Below are positions 33,059 to 40,902 of a DNA stretch of 64,000 bases, piece by piece. Made by a program: the position numbers and the translations under genes. Each line of letters begins with the position of its first letter. Positions within the stretch are counted from its first letter, which is position 1. This stretch comes from Myxococcales bacterium. Its GTDB lineage: Bacteria; Myxococcota_A; Polyangia; Polyangiales; Polyangiaceae. The stretch covers positions 372,001-436,000 of the forward strand of contig JADJKB010000003.1 in assembly GCA_016706225.1 (NCBI GenBank), given 5' to 3'. The notes beneath the pieces were generated by a model, which was not told where the DNA came from, did no database searches, and saw only the letters and a list, made by a program, of their open reading frames with translations.

Positions 33059-35284
33059 TCACTGACCGAGGGCGGCGCCCACACAACCCACGAGCACGTT
33101 CGCCCCCGGGGCGGGCGTCTCGTCGCCGGCGAAGCGTACGAGCTGGCGGCTCGTCTCGGGGCAACTCGCGACCAGCGCGGGGTTGCCGATGCCACGCGCG
33201 GCCTCGACGTAACACCAGCCAGTTCCGCTTGGTTTCGGGTCGTTCTGGCACGACTTCATGTCCGTTGCGGCGCCGATTTCACACAAGCAGAAGGCCTCAC
33301 AGGCGAGCTGCCCGGGAGAATTCGGGCCGCACTGAGCGGAGGCGCGGAGCTCCCGGCGGGCCGCCTTGGCGAGCTTCTCGCTCAGCGGGCGCCGGTTCTT
33401 CGTGGCGTCGCAGCTGCACGCGGCCGCGGGCAAGGCCTCCACCACCGCGCACTGTGCGCTGCCGTCCGCCGCGAGCGAGAGCGGGCGCGGCATACACTGG
33501 GTGAGCAACTTGTCGCGTAGGCGTTCGACGATGGAGTCGACCGCCGGATTGTAACCAAAGCTCGGTGAGCTCGTCTCGCCACCGGACAGCTTGGGGCAGA
33601 TGGAGAGCGCGATCGAGTTCTCACCGATTCCCTTGAGTACCTCGAGCTGACGCGTTCCAGGGTAAGCCTTGGCGAAATGCTGAGTGGTGCCGTAGGTTCC
33701 GGTCACCGGATCCTGACACAGCGGATTCTTGCTCGGGTCACCCGGCGCGACGTCCTTACAGGCGCAGTCCGCCGTTGCCGTGGTGCAATCGCGAGGTTTC
33801 GCCAGCGGGTAGATGCAAGCGTACTGCAGATCGCGATTGCCCGTGTTCCACTCGTGACCGTTCACCGGGTGAACACCAGGCCCATCCGGCGGCACCAACG
33901 GCACCCATGTTGCCGGTTGTGTGCCCTGCCGTGGCAACACGGACTCGCGCATCAGAGGATCGACGGGCGGACCCGCTGCCGACGGCAGGAGCCACGACCA
34001 GCGATCTTTTTCCGTCAGCTCCCTCGCGGACAGATAGCGAATCGTGTTTGGATCCGACAGACTCTGCTCGTCAGCCAGGTCGTGCCAGGGCACACCCACG
34101 ATGCCGGCCAGGAGCACGTTGGCCGGACTGCGTGGCCTGGCACCAGTGCCGGTCAGGTCGGAAAAGAGCGGGTTGGGTACCAGCTGGCCAGCTCGATTTC
34201 GGACCGTGAGCTGAGTGAGGCCCTCGATGTATCGCTGCACCGGGTGCAGGAAGTCGACACCAAAACGCCGCTTCTGCTGCCAGCAGCGCAGGTTCACGTC
34301 GTCCGTCACATCGTCGTGCTGTGGCGTTTGGCATCCGGGATCCTCGAGCAGACTCGGGCAACCCGTCGGCGGCGCGCTCTCATCGGAGCCGCACGAGCGA
34401 CAGCACACGCTCTCTGGGTCGCCGTCGCAGGCCGCGGTTGCTCGATACAGGTGCGCTTCTTGTGCGATGTACGACGACTGCCCGCTGTCCACGATCGAGC
34501 AGTCGTTCTCGTCGCTCAGCATCACCACGAGCAAGAGCGAGTCGGGCCTCAGAAAATCTCGCCGTTGGGTGAGCAGCACCTCGTCGATGCCCTCGGCGAC
34601 GGTAACGCCGTTCTGATTCACGACCGCCGCCGGCGGGTCGGGGTCGATCAAGAAGCGATACCAGGCCTCGAGGGAGGCTTCATACCCGCAACCGTCGTCC
34701 CCCGCGGCCTTGACTTGCTCGGCAAAATTCTGGATGAACGAGCTCGGATCGGCCGCATCAGTGCCGGGGCTCCAGTCGAGGTGCGCCGTCGCCCCGCCAA
34801 GAGCCCGGCGCTCGCCGAGCAGATGAGCGCCGTCGTCCTGGGTCGGCGACCAGTTCTTGCCCTTCGGGGTGCAGTAGTCGGCGCCGTGTCCGCCCAGGCT
34901 CGAGCTCAGCACGCCGACGTGAATGTCCCGCACCGGGCGAAACTCCGGCTCTCCGCTCTGGCAGGGGTAGTTGCCGCCGGACACGGCACCCGTCACCGGA
35001 TCGACGCAGCGCGGGGCCACCAGGCGACGCACGAGGGCCGGCACCGCGTCGGCCAGCAACGCTTGTTTGTCCGACATCGACTGGGAGTTGTCGATCATGA
35101 ACAACACGTCCAGCTTGCTCGGCGCCTCCTGGGCGAGCTGTTTCACCACGACGTTTCGGGTCTCGGGCTCGGTCAGCGCCAGGGGCCGGTCCAGACAGCC
35201 GCTCGAGAGCAGACCAATCAGTCCCGCGCCCAACCTGTACGCCGATCTTCGAGCACACCCGTTCCGTTCGGCCATCGCTCCCAT
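33059..35284 (-). CDS. VWA-like lipoprotein, paralogue V2
   Basis: 741 residues. Lipobox SSGC (Cys30); KLDVLFMIDNSQSM (57-70) with a DxSxS metal site at 65-69. It shares with V1 (11958-14390) HVGVLSSSLGGHG, RRDFLRPDSLLLVVMLSDEN, LRCWQQKRRFG, GVPWHDLA, YPGTRQLEVLKGIGENS and the C-terminal RFAGDETPAPGANV. The two paralogues lie about 19 kb apart on the same strand. Start 35284 has an AAGGAGGAGG ribosome site. Function unknown; presumed envelope-associated. Confidence 0.85.
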   Translation of the reverse strand: MGAMAERNGCARRSAYRLGAGLIGLLSSGCLDRPLALTEPETRNVVVKQLAQEAPSKLDVLFMIDNSQSMSDKQALLADAVPALVRRLVAPRCVDPVTGAVSGGNYPCQSGEPEFRPVRDIHVGVLSSSLGGHGADYCTPKGKNWSPTQDDGAHLLGERRALGGATAHLDWSPGTDAADPSSFIQNFAEQVKAAGDDGCGYEASLEAWYRFLIDPDPPAAVVNQNGVTVAEGIDEVLLTQRRDFLRPDSLLLVVMLSDENDCSIVDSGQSSYIAQEAHLYRATAACDGDPESVCCRSCGSDESAPPTGCPSLLEDPGCQTPQHDDVTDDVNLRCWQQKRRFGVDFLHPVQRYIEGLTQLTVRNRAGQLVPNPLFSDLTGTGARPRSPANVLLAGIVGVPWHDLADEQSLSDPNTIRYLSARELTEKDRWSWLLPSAAGPPVDPLMRESVLPRQGTQPATWVPLVPPDGPGVHPVNGHEWNTGNRDLQYACIYPLAKPRDCTTATADCACKDVAPGDPSKNPLCQDPVTGTYGTTQHFAKAYPGTRQLEVLKGIGENSIALSICPKLSGGETSSPSFGYNPAVDSIVERLRDKLLTQCMPRPLSLAADGSAQCAVVEALPAAACSCDATKNRRPLSEKLAKAARRELRASAQCGPNSPGQLACEAFCLCEIGAATDMKSCQNDPKPSGTGWCYVEAARGIGNPALVASCPETSRQLVRFAGDETPAPGANVLVGCVGAALGQ

Positions 35285-35590
35285 GCGCGCCTCCTCCTTC
35301 GTTCGTCGCGCGACGAGCCCGCGCGGATCGGCCGACGGCAGAAGCGGCCCTCGCCGATCAGCGTCGCTCGATGGGAGGTGCAGCCGTCGACGAGTGGTGA
35401 AGCAGTCGCGCGTCAGAAGCGAAAGTCCCAGATCGGCGAGCGATCGTCGCGCACATGCGACCGGTCGTGTCCGAAGAGCATTCGGCCAACGTGGGTCGCG
35501 CACTCCCTCCCACATTGGAAAATCCCGCGGGTTCGTGGCGATTCGCCATCGCATTGTCGCCGCGCCCGATGGGCGTTAGGGTCCGGGCGC
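35285..35590. other. Divergent intergenic region, about 300 bp
   Basis: Lies between the starts of V2 (minus) and the zinc-ribbon gene (plus). Reading frames here are short and basic with no protein character. TAGGGT sits 8 nt before the plus-strand GTG start. No clear palindrome was noticed. Confidence 0.5.
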
Positions 35591-36091
35591 GTGAGTCACG
35601 GGGCACTCCCTCCGCCCAGCGTCGTCTGTGTGGGCTGCGGTCAGCGTATCGATCTGACGAAGGATCAGTGCGCCGTGTGCGGCAAGTCCGTGGTGCGCGA
35701 GCCAGAAGACTCCGACCCGACCTGGCCCGAGCCGGTTGAAAACCCAGCCATCATGGGCACACCCCTGGCGGGCGCGAACAAGAAAGAACGCCTCGATCGG
35801 CTGGTCCGTCACCTCGTCGTGGACGTGACGCGCGCGGGGCCGACGCTCCAGATCACGGTCTCGATCAAGCGCGGCATGCCGTTTCCGGAGCTCCCGATCG
35901 AGCTCGGTGTCTCGGTGCTCGATGCCCAAGGAAGACACAGCGGCCCACCCGATGCGTTCGTTCGCATCGAGGCACTGGAAGAGCCAGTGCTCTGCTCGGT
36001 TCCCCCACGTGGGCTGCGCGCCGGCTCGTCAGTGGCGCTTTCTTTCAGCGCGGGCAACGTGGACAGTGAGCTCGAGACGCTGGTCGGCTGA
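35591..36091 (+). CDS. Zinc-ribbon protein with beta-rich C-terminal domain
   Basis: 166 residues from GTG. The N-terminus has CVGCGQ and CAVCGK (about residues 13-31), a four-Cys zinc ribbon. The rest is a soluble beta-rich domain (HLVVDVTRAGPTLQITVSIK, ELPIELGVSVLDAQGR). No membrane segment. The gene ends only 2 bp before the stop of the convergent Cys-rich lipoprotein gene, so there is no room for a separate terminator. Role unknown. Confidence 0.65.
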   Translation: MSHGALPPPSVVCVGCGQRIDLTKDQCAVCGKSVVREPEDSDPTWPEPVENPAIMGTPLAGANKKERLDRLVRHLVVDVTRAGPTLQITVSIKRGMPFPELPIELGVSVLDAQGRHSGPPDAFVRIEALEEPVLCSVPPRGLRAGSSVALSFSAGNVDSELETLVG

Positions 36092-36093
36092 GG

Positions 36094-36879
36094 CTACTGC
36101 ATCACGTCCTGACACGAGCTCAGCGTGGCGTCGCAGGTGTCTAGCGGGAACTTGCATGCCGTCTGAGCGCCGGCAGGGAGAGTCTCGACGGTTGCCTCGA
36201 GCAGACAACCCGACGGCCAGCTCGGTTTGCCCGTGAACGCGACGAACGTGAGCGGAGTCATCGAGCTGCACGCGCTCGGCAAGTAGAGCGCGACGGTCTC
36301 GGGTTTTGCGGCAAGTCCCCAGCTGCCGACGCCACTGCAGGGCCAGAACGGACCGTTGGCGCTCAGGTTCTTGCCTTCATTGAAGGTGGCAACTCCATTG
36401 GGTTCGAGGCGCACCCAGGAGAAGTGATTCATGCCGCCGCTCCAACCCACGAGCCAGAGTCCTTCGAGCGCACCGGGGTTCAAGATGCTCGTCGGCGCGC
36501 AACCCAGGTAGTTCCCGCCGCCGCAAGCGCAAGCGCAACTCGGAGCACAGGGCTCGACTCCGCAGGGACAGAAACAGGCCTCCGAGAGCACCTTGCAGCT
36601 CGCGTTGGCGCTGCAGGCGCAGTAATCGAGCCCGGCACAATCAGCGGAAGCGCCCGCTCCCACCCCGCCGCTCCCGCCGCCGACGCCGCCGCTCCCGCCG
36701 CTCGCACCCGCGCCGCCGCTCCCACCCGCGCCGCCGCTCGCGCCCGCGCCCCCGCTCGCGCCTGAGCCAACCCCGCCGCTCGCGCCGGCTCCGCCGTTCC
36801 CACTCGCCCCGTCATCCGACGTCGAGCCGCCGCAGGCCAGACATAGCCCTAGGGCCGCGAGCACCGGAATTCGCTGCAT
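36094..36879 (-). CDS. Cys-rich lipoprotein with central CACGGGNYLGC motif
   Basis: 261 residues. Lipobox CLAC, Gly/Ala/Ser linker (about 20-80), a Cys-rich domain (CAGLDYCACSANASCK to SCACACGGGNYLGC, about 83-130), then an approximately 130-residue beta-rich domain (LEGLWLVGWSGGMNHFSWVR). The Cys domain is the same as at the C-terminus of the lipoprotein at 26380-27075. Start 36879 is chosen over 36891, which lies inside the TATGCT -10-like element. Confidence 0.7.
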   Translation of the reverse strand: MQRIPVLAALGLCLACGGSTSDDGASGNGGAGASGGVGSGASGGAGASGGAGGSGGAGASGGSGGVGGGSGGVGAGASADCAGLDYCACSANASCKVLSEACFCPCGVEPCAPSCACACGGGNYLGCAPTSILNPGALEGLWLVGWSGGMNHFSWVRLEPNGVATFNEGKNLSANGPFWPCSGVGSWGLAAKPETVALYLPSACSSMTPLTFVAFTGKPSWPSGCLLEATVETLPAGAQTACKFPLDTCDATLSSCQDVMQ

Positions 36880-36886
36880 ATGGCTG

Positions 36887-36892
36887 AGCATA
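36887..36892 (-). promoter_or_regulatory. -10-like TATGCT, leaderless start
   Basis: Minus-strand TATGCT with 7 nt to ATG 36879; the ATG inside the hexamer is not the likely start. Confidence 0.45.
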
Positions 36893-37135
36893 GCGCGGCT
36901 CGGTTCGAAACCCCGCGCCTTTGCATGCAAGGCCCACCCGCGATCGGTTCTTCCCAGGCCGCGCGCGGTCGTCCACCATCAGCTCGGAACGGCGGCCCGA
37001 GTCGAGGCGGCGGAAGCGCTCGCCGGCCGCGCAGGGCGCACGCGCCCCCAAGCCACGGCGGGGGCGGTGGGCCGAAGGCGATCGGCCACGGCGGAGGTTG
37101 TCAAAGAGCAGGTCGGCGCGGGGCCTGGGCAACAA

Positions 37136-37502
37136 CTACGCAGGCGCGGGCGGGCGGCGGTGCCTGCGCAAGTTTCGAAGTTGCTCCGCAGTCGCGGTGA
37201 CGGCGGCGAGCAAGATGTTGCGCATCAGGTCGCGCCAGGGTCGCGCCTGCTGCTCGTCGCTGCGCAGCGCCACGCCACGCCAGGGGGCCAGCAGGCTGTA
37301 GCCGATCCGCCGCGGCATTCGAGCGGACCGGTGGGGTGAGCTCCGGGGTCAGCTGCTCGACGTCGCGCAAGCTCTTGCTCCCTGCGACCAGCCCGAGCAG
37401 CGCGCCGGCCAAGAGCGCGCTCTGCTCCCACCGGCGGGCGCGCCAGTCGCGCGAGTCGGGGACCTCGTCGAGCCTCGCCTGGCCGATGCGTTTCTGCGGC
37501 AT
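37136..37502 (-). pseudogene. Transposase remnant (two frames)
   Basis: One frame from 37502 reads PDSRDWRARRWEQSALLAGALLGLVAGSKSLRDVEQL in register with the N-terminal region of transposases of the ISAs1/H-repeat-like class. A second frame down to 37136 reads MPRRIGYSLLAPWRG and later RDLMRNILLAAVTATAEQLRNL. The catalytic middle is missing and the frames are broken. No inverted repeats were found around it, so family and age are uncertain. Confidence 0.4.
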
Positions 37503-37620
37503 GCCGATGAGCCTCTGCCTGGTGCGTCCCCCTCGCTCGCATTCGTGCCCACGACGCTGCCGCTGCCGAGACCACGAGCACCTGCCGGCACACCCTTTGT
37601 GGGGGTGTGCCCGGACCGTC

Positions 37621-38817
37621 TCAGGGTGTGAGCACGGCGATCGCGGCCCGAAGCAGGGGTTCGACCCGAGGCTCGATCCCGCGCAGTCGCACGTGCTCGA
37701 CAGCATGCCGTGCCTGGGCCCGCTTGAACCCCGAGAGCACCAGCGCCGAGCGCACCTTCTCGAACACTTCGGGCTCGGGCGCGGCCGCGACCGCAGGCGC
37801 TGGCGTGCGGTTCGTTTCGCGGCGAGAGCGAGCCCCGGCGATCTCGTTCTGGATGTGCTCTTCGCCGAACACCTGTCGCGCTCGGTACGAGTTGTGAGCC
37901 GAGCAGAGCAGGCAGCAGTTGTCCACGGTGGTCGGTCCGCCCTTCGCGAAGGGAACGATGTGCTCGATGGTCAAGAAGCGGGTCTCCGAGCATCGACGCC
38001 CCTCGGCGTCGCGGAAGGTGCACTGGTCAGCGTCCCGCTCCCACACCTCCCGCTGGACATCGACGGGCACGTGCCGCGAGCCCGGCTTCGTCTCGCGACG
38101 CTTGCGCGGCTTGCCCGCGCCCGAGCGACGTTGGATCGCGGCCGCGATCAGCAGGTCGAGGCCGAGCTCGAGGAGCGTCGCCAGGTCGCCGCTGGGGATC
38201 TCGTGGCTGAGCAGGTTGCGGGCTTGCTCGAGCTTGTCGCGGAGCTCGACGCGGGCGGTGAGCTCCAGCCGAACAGTCGTCGGCGAGAGGGGCTCGAGAC
38301 GAGCACGATGCATCGAGGGCCGAGGCGGTGGCACAGAGTTACCTGCCCCGGACACTGTTGACAACTCCGTCTGCGCGGGCTCGGGCGCCATCGTGGTCAA
38401 GGTGGTCGGCACGTCCGGCTGCGGAGACCAGCGGGCGATGAGCTCTTCGAGCTGACGCTTCGACTTCCCTCGAGCCTCGGCGAGGAGCTGCTCGACGTTG
38501 TCCTCCGTGAGGTGCCTGGAGAGGAGAAACAGCCCGGTCAGGTGCACGTTGCCGGACGCGAGCTCGTCGAGGATCTGAGGAAAGCGCTGTGCCAGGCGGG
38601 CGACGCGCACGCGCTTGTTGGCGCCGTCCTCGGAGTACCCCAGGCGCTCCACGCAGTACGCGAAGAGCGACGAGCACGCGTCCTCGAGATAAAGCTTGCG
38701 GCGGTCGAGCTCCGCCAGGTGAAAGACGACGTCCGTCGATGCGGCGCGCTCGCTGCTGACGGCAGCCGAGAGGCGTTCGCGGAGCTCGAGATCGGAGACG
38801 GAAGAGAGGAGAGGCAT
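37621..38817 (-). CDS. HNH endonuclease-domain protein
   Basis: 398 residues. The N-terminal two thirds is a helical domain of the kind that accompanies HNH proteins in DUF222-like families (LAELDRRKLYLEDACSSLF, HLTGLFLLSRHL). Residues about 305-350 are the HNH core: RSETRFLTIEHIVPFAKGG-type His-Asn-His with four flanking Cys (CTF, CSE, CCLLCSAHN). These proteins bind DNA and cleave it with a divalent metal, often as part of mobile elements. Start 38817 is taken because 38829 lies inside a -10-like TATGCG. Confidence 0.8.
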   Translation of the reverse strand: MPLLSSVSDLELRERLSAAVSSERAASTDVVFHLAELDRRKLYLEDACSSLFAYCVERLGYSEDGANKRVRVARLAQRFPQILDELASGNVHLTGLFLLSRHLTEDNVEQLLAEARGKSKRQLEELIARWSPQPDVPTTLTTMAPEPAQTELSTVSGAGNSVPPPRPSMHRARLEPLSPTTVRLELTARVELRDKLEQARNLLSHEIPSGDLATLLELGLDLLIAAAIQRRSGAGKPRKRRETKPGSRHVPVDVQREVWERDADQCTFRDAEGRRCSETRFLTIEHIVPFAKGGPTTVDNCCLLCSAHNSYRARQVFGEEHIQNEIAGARSRRETNRTPAPAVAAAPEPEVFEKVRSALVLSGFKRAQARHAVEHVRLRGIEPRVEPLLRAAIAVLTP

Positions 38818-38824
38818 GCTTTCT

Positions 38825-38830
38825 CGCATA
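38825..38830 (-). promoter_or_regulatory. -10-like TATGCG, leaderless start
   Basis: TATGCG then 7 nt then ATG 38817 on the minus strand; the ATG inside the hexamer is not the likely start. Confidence 0.4.
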
Positions 38831-39758
38831 CCATGCGATTTTCCGACCTCGCCGCTGCCATCAGGCGCGACGCTCACGACGTGGAACGCTTCGAACGTCA
38901 CCGCGACGCGCAAAGCGCGTACAGCGCTCACCCTCGTGGCAAAGCGTGATGGTTTCCGCGTGACTCGTCGCAAGCGCGCGCTGCGCGCCCGGAAACCCGT
39001 CAAGAAGAATGTGAATCGAATCGTCGCGCGACCGCTTCTTTTCACGCACGCGCTTCGGCGCGGCGCAGAGCTCGGAACCACGCCTCTCGCACACCTCGAA
39101 CCAAGAGGGGTGCACCGATTGCCCTCGGTGGTCTTGGCAGCGGCAGCGTCCTCGAGCTCGCCCGCTCGCGCGGAGAAGCGAACCGCTTCGGTGCCCGAAG
39201 GGAGCGCGCGGTGCGCGCTTGGCGTGAATCGCTGGCGGTTCCACGCATGCGACGGCAGCACGCGACGCACACGCTAACGACGCGCGGTCGCGCGCATGCG
39301 CTGACGGCACGAGGCGCGCTCACGCCCGCACCCTGCTCTCCTCGCGGCCCGCGCACCCCATCCCTGCGCCGCAGAGTGGCTACTTCTGCTTCGGTGCTCT
39401 CTTCTCGCGGCCGCTGCCTTCGCCGACCGCGCGGTCCTCGGCGCTGACCTTCCAGCGCTCACAGACCCTTCCCCCCCCGCGGCGACCCGCAGGCCGCGAC
39501 AGCGGCCGAGGACCGACGCTTGGGGGGGAACGACCGCCACGAGGCCGCGACAGCGGCCGAGAGCCGGGCGAGGCGGGGGCACCTCGGCCGGACTCGAGCT
39601 GCGAATTTGTGCCTCGCTCCCCGGCCCTCCCCCGCGGCAGCGCAACTGATCGAAGGCGCGTCCCTTTTCCCAACCCGTCCGGCCCGACTACCAATCAGGG
39701 CTGATGCAAGGCCAGTGCTCGTGCCGTGTCGATCACTGAAGACCCCCGGAGGAACCCC
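38831..39758. other. Long non-coding stretch, about 930 bp
   Basis: No convincing gene on either strand; open frames are basic, low-complexity and shift with the repeats. The 3' half holds C- and G-tracts and the paired hairpin repeats described separately. Part of it may be 5' regulatory DNA for the PilZ gene. Confidence 0.5.
39491..39561. repeat. Two copies of a 20-bp hairpin repeat, period 51 bp
   Basis: AGGCCGCGACAGCGGCCGAG occurs at 39491-39510 and 39542-39561. Each copy contains a perfect inverted repeat, GGCCGC / GCGGCC, around the loop GACA. The intervening DNA has a seven-G tract. No protein-coding explanation was found. Confidence 0.8.
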
Positions 39759-40118
39759 ATGGAGCGTCGCGTCAGCCCCCGCAGCAAGACCTGCACCCCC
39801 ATCGCCGTGAGCAAAGGCAAGACCCGGTATCTCGCCCGCTGCGTCGAGGTTTCCCAGACCGGCCTGCTCGCCATCGTGCCGAAGAAGTTCCGAGATTGTG
39901 CCTTCGAGTACCTCTCCGCACGCCTGATGCTCGACACCGGCATCGTGACCGTCCTCTTGCGACGCGTACGGCTCCAGAACGAGCTGGTTGCGTACCGCAT
40001 CGTCGACATCGATGACGCATCCCAGAACCTGCTCACGGAGTTCCTCTTCGATCAGCTCCACTCGGCGCTGCCCAAACCCACCCGCCGAAGCATCGCCCCG
40101 AAGACCGCCGCGGCCTGA
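39759..40118 (+). CDS. PilZ-domain (c-di-GMP receptor) protein
   Basis: 119 residues, a single PilZ domain. The N-terminal RRVSPR (residues 3-8) is the RxxxR arm that binds cyclic di-GMP, and the loop VEVSQTGLL (near 33-41) corresponds to the D/NxSxxG motif with Glu in place of Asp. The remainder is the beta barrel. A strong GGAGG ribosome site lies 7 nt upstream of the ATG. It would sense c-di-GMP and alter motility, exopolysaccharide or development; partner unknown. Confidence 0.75.
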   Translation: MERRVSPRSKTCTPIAVSKGKTRYLARCVEVSQTGLLAIVPKKFRDCAFEYLSARLMLDTGIVTVLLRRVRLQNELVAYRIVDIDDASQNLLTEFLFDQLHSALPKPTRRSIAPKTAAA

Positions 40119-40125
40119 GCGCACC

Positions 40126-40893
40126 TCAGCCCAGCGTTCTGCCGAGGGCCACCATCGCGCGTACGACCTGCGCGCGCACCTCGGGCGAGGCGGCGAGATC
40201 TTGGCGCACCTCGAGCTCCAGCGCGCGGCGCCCATGTTCTTGTGCGTGCCATTCCGCGCTGAAGATCAGCCCTGCGCGCCCGGAGTACGGTTCGTTCATG
40301 CGAACGACGAGGCCAGTCTTGGCGAGCTCGATGCGGGCGCTCTCGGCAAGCTGCTCGTCGCGATCGAAGAGCACCCCGACCTCGACCGCGCGCGTCACAC
40401 CGTCGAAGACCGGCGTGAAAGTGTGCATCGCCAGCACGACCGGCGCTCGATCACGCCCGAGCTCTCGCTCGATCGCCGCGTGGTACGGGCGCCACAGGCG
40501 CTCGAGCCGGAGCTCGCGTTCGTCGGCGTCGATGCCGCGGTTCAGCGCGACCTCCCGCCCTTCTGCGCGGGCCAGGAACAGGCCGGGGGAGGCCTCGTCC
40601 CGATTCGGGTCGACGAGCAGCCGGCTGAACCGCGAGAGCACTGCCGTTGCGCCGATTGCCCGCGCAAGCTCGCGCGCGAGGTCGGCGGCTCCGAGATCGT
40701 AGGCCCAGTGCGTACCGACCAACCAGGCGTCCTCGGGGGGCAGCCGCCAGGGATCCGGAAAGCGCTCGGACGCGTGCTCTGCGGTGATCAGAAAAGGAGC
40801 GCTCGGTGTGTCTCCGCGGAGCACTTCGACGGCGTCATCGAGTTGGGCCAGCACTTCCGCCGCTCTTTCGCATGGATGGGCGGGGTGAGGCAA
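40126..40893 (-). CDS. N-formylglutamate amidohydrolase
   Basis: 255 residues. Family landmarks: LITAEHASERFPDPW (FGase start), LSRFSRLLVDPNRDEA, HAAIERELGR, and VLAMHTFTPVFDG, with His and Glu residues typical of this zinc peptidase-like family. It hydrolyses N-formylglutamate, the end of some histidine-degradation routes; in organisms without that route the substrate is uncertain. The start is TTG at 40893 since there is no ATG or GTG in the frame. The preceding gene ends 10 bp upstream, so translation may be coupled. Confidence 0.85.
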   Translation of the reverse strand: MPHPAHPCERAAEVLAQLDDAVEVLRGDTPSAPFLITAEHASERFPDPWRLPPEDAWLVGTHWAYDLGAADLARELARAIGATAVLSRFSRLLVDPNRDEASPGLFLARAEGREVALNRGIDADERELRLERLWRPYHAAIERELGRDRAPVVLAMHTFTPVFDGVTRAVEVGVLFDRDEQLAESARIELAKTGLVVRMNEPYSGRAGLIFSAEWHAQEHGRRALELEVRQDLAASPEVRAQVVRAMVALGRTLG

Positions 40894-40902
40894 TGGTCCG
40901 CG

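Noticed and set aside
33677..36091. Very long plus-strand ORF opposite V2
   Set aside because: Arg/His-rich shadow of the V2 coding strand; only its last 166 codons (from GTG 35591) are a real gene.
36893..37135. Short plus-strand ORFs between the Cys-rich lipoprotein and the transposase remnant
   Set aside because: Arg/Ala-rich, no signal, no ribosome site; nothing supported in this gap of about 240 bp.
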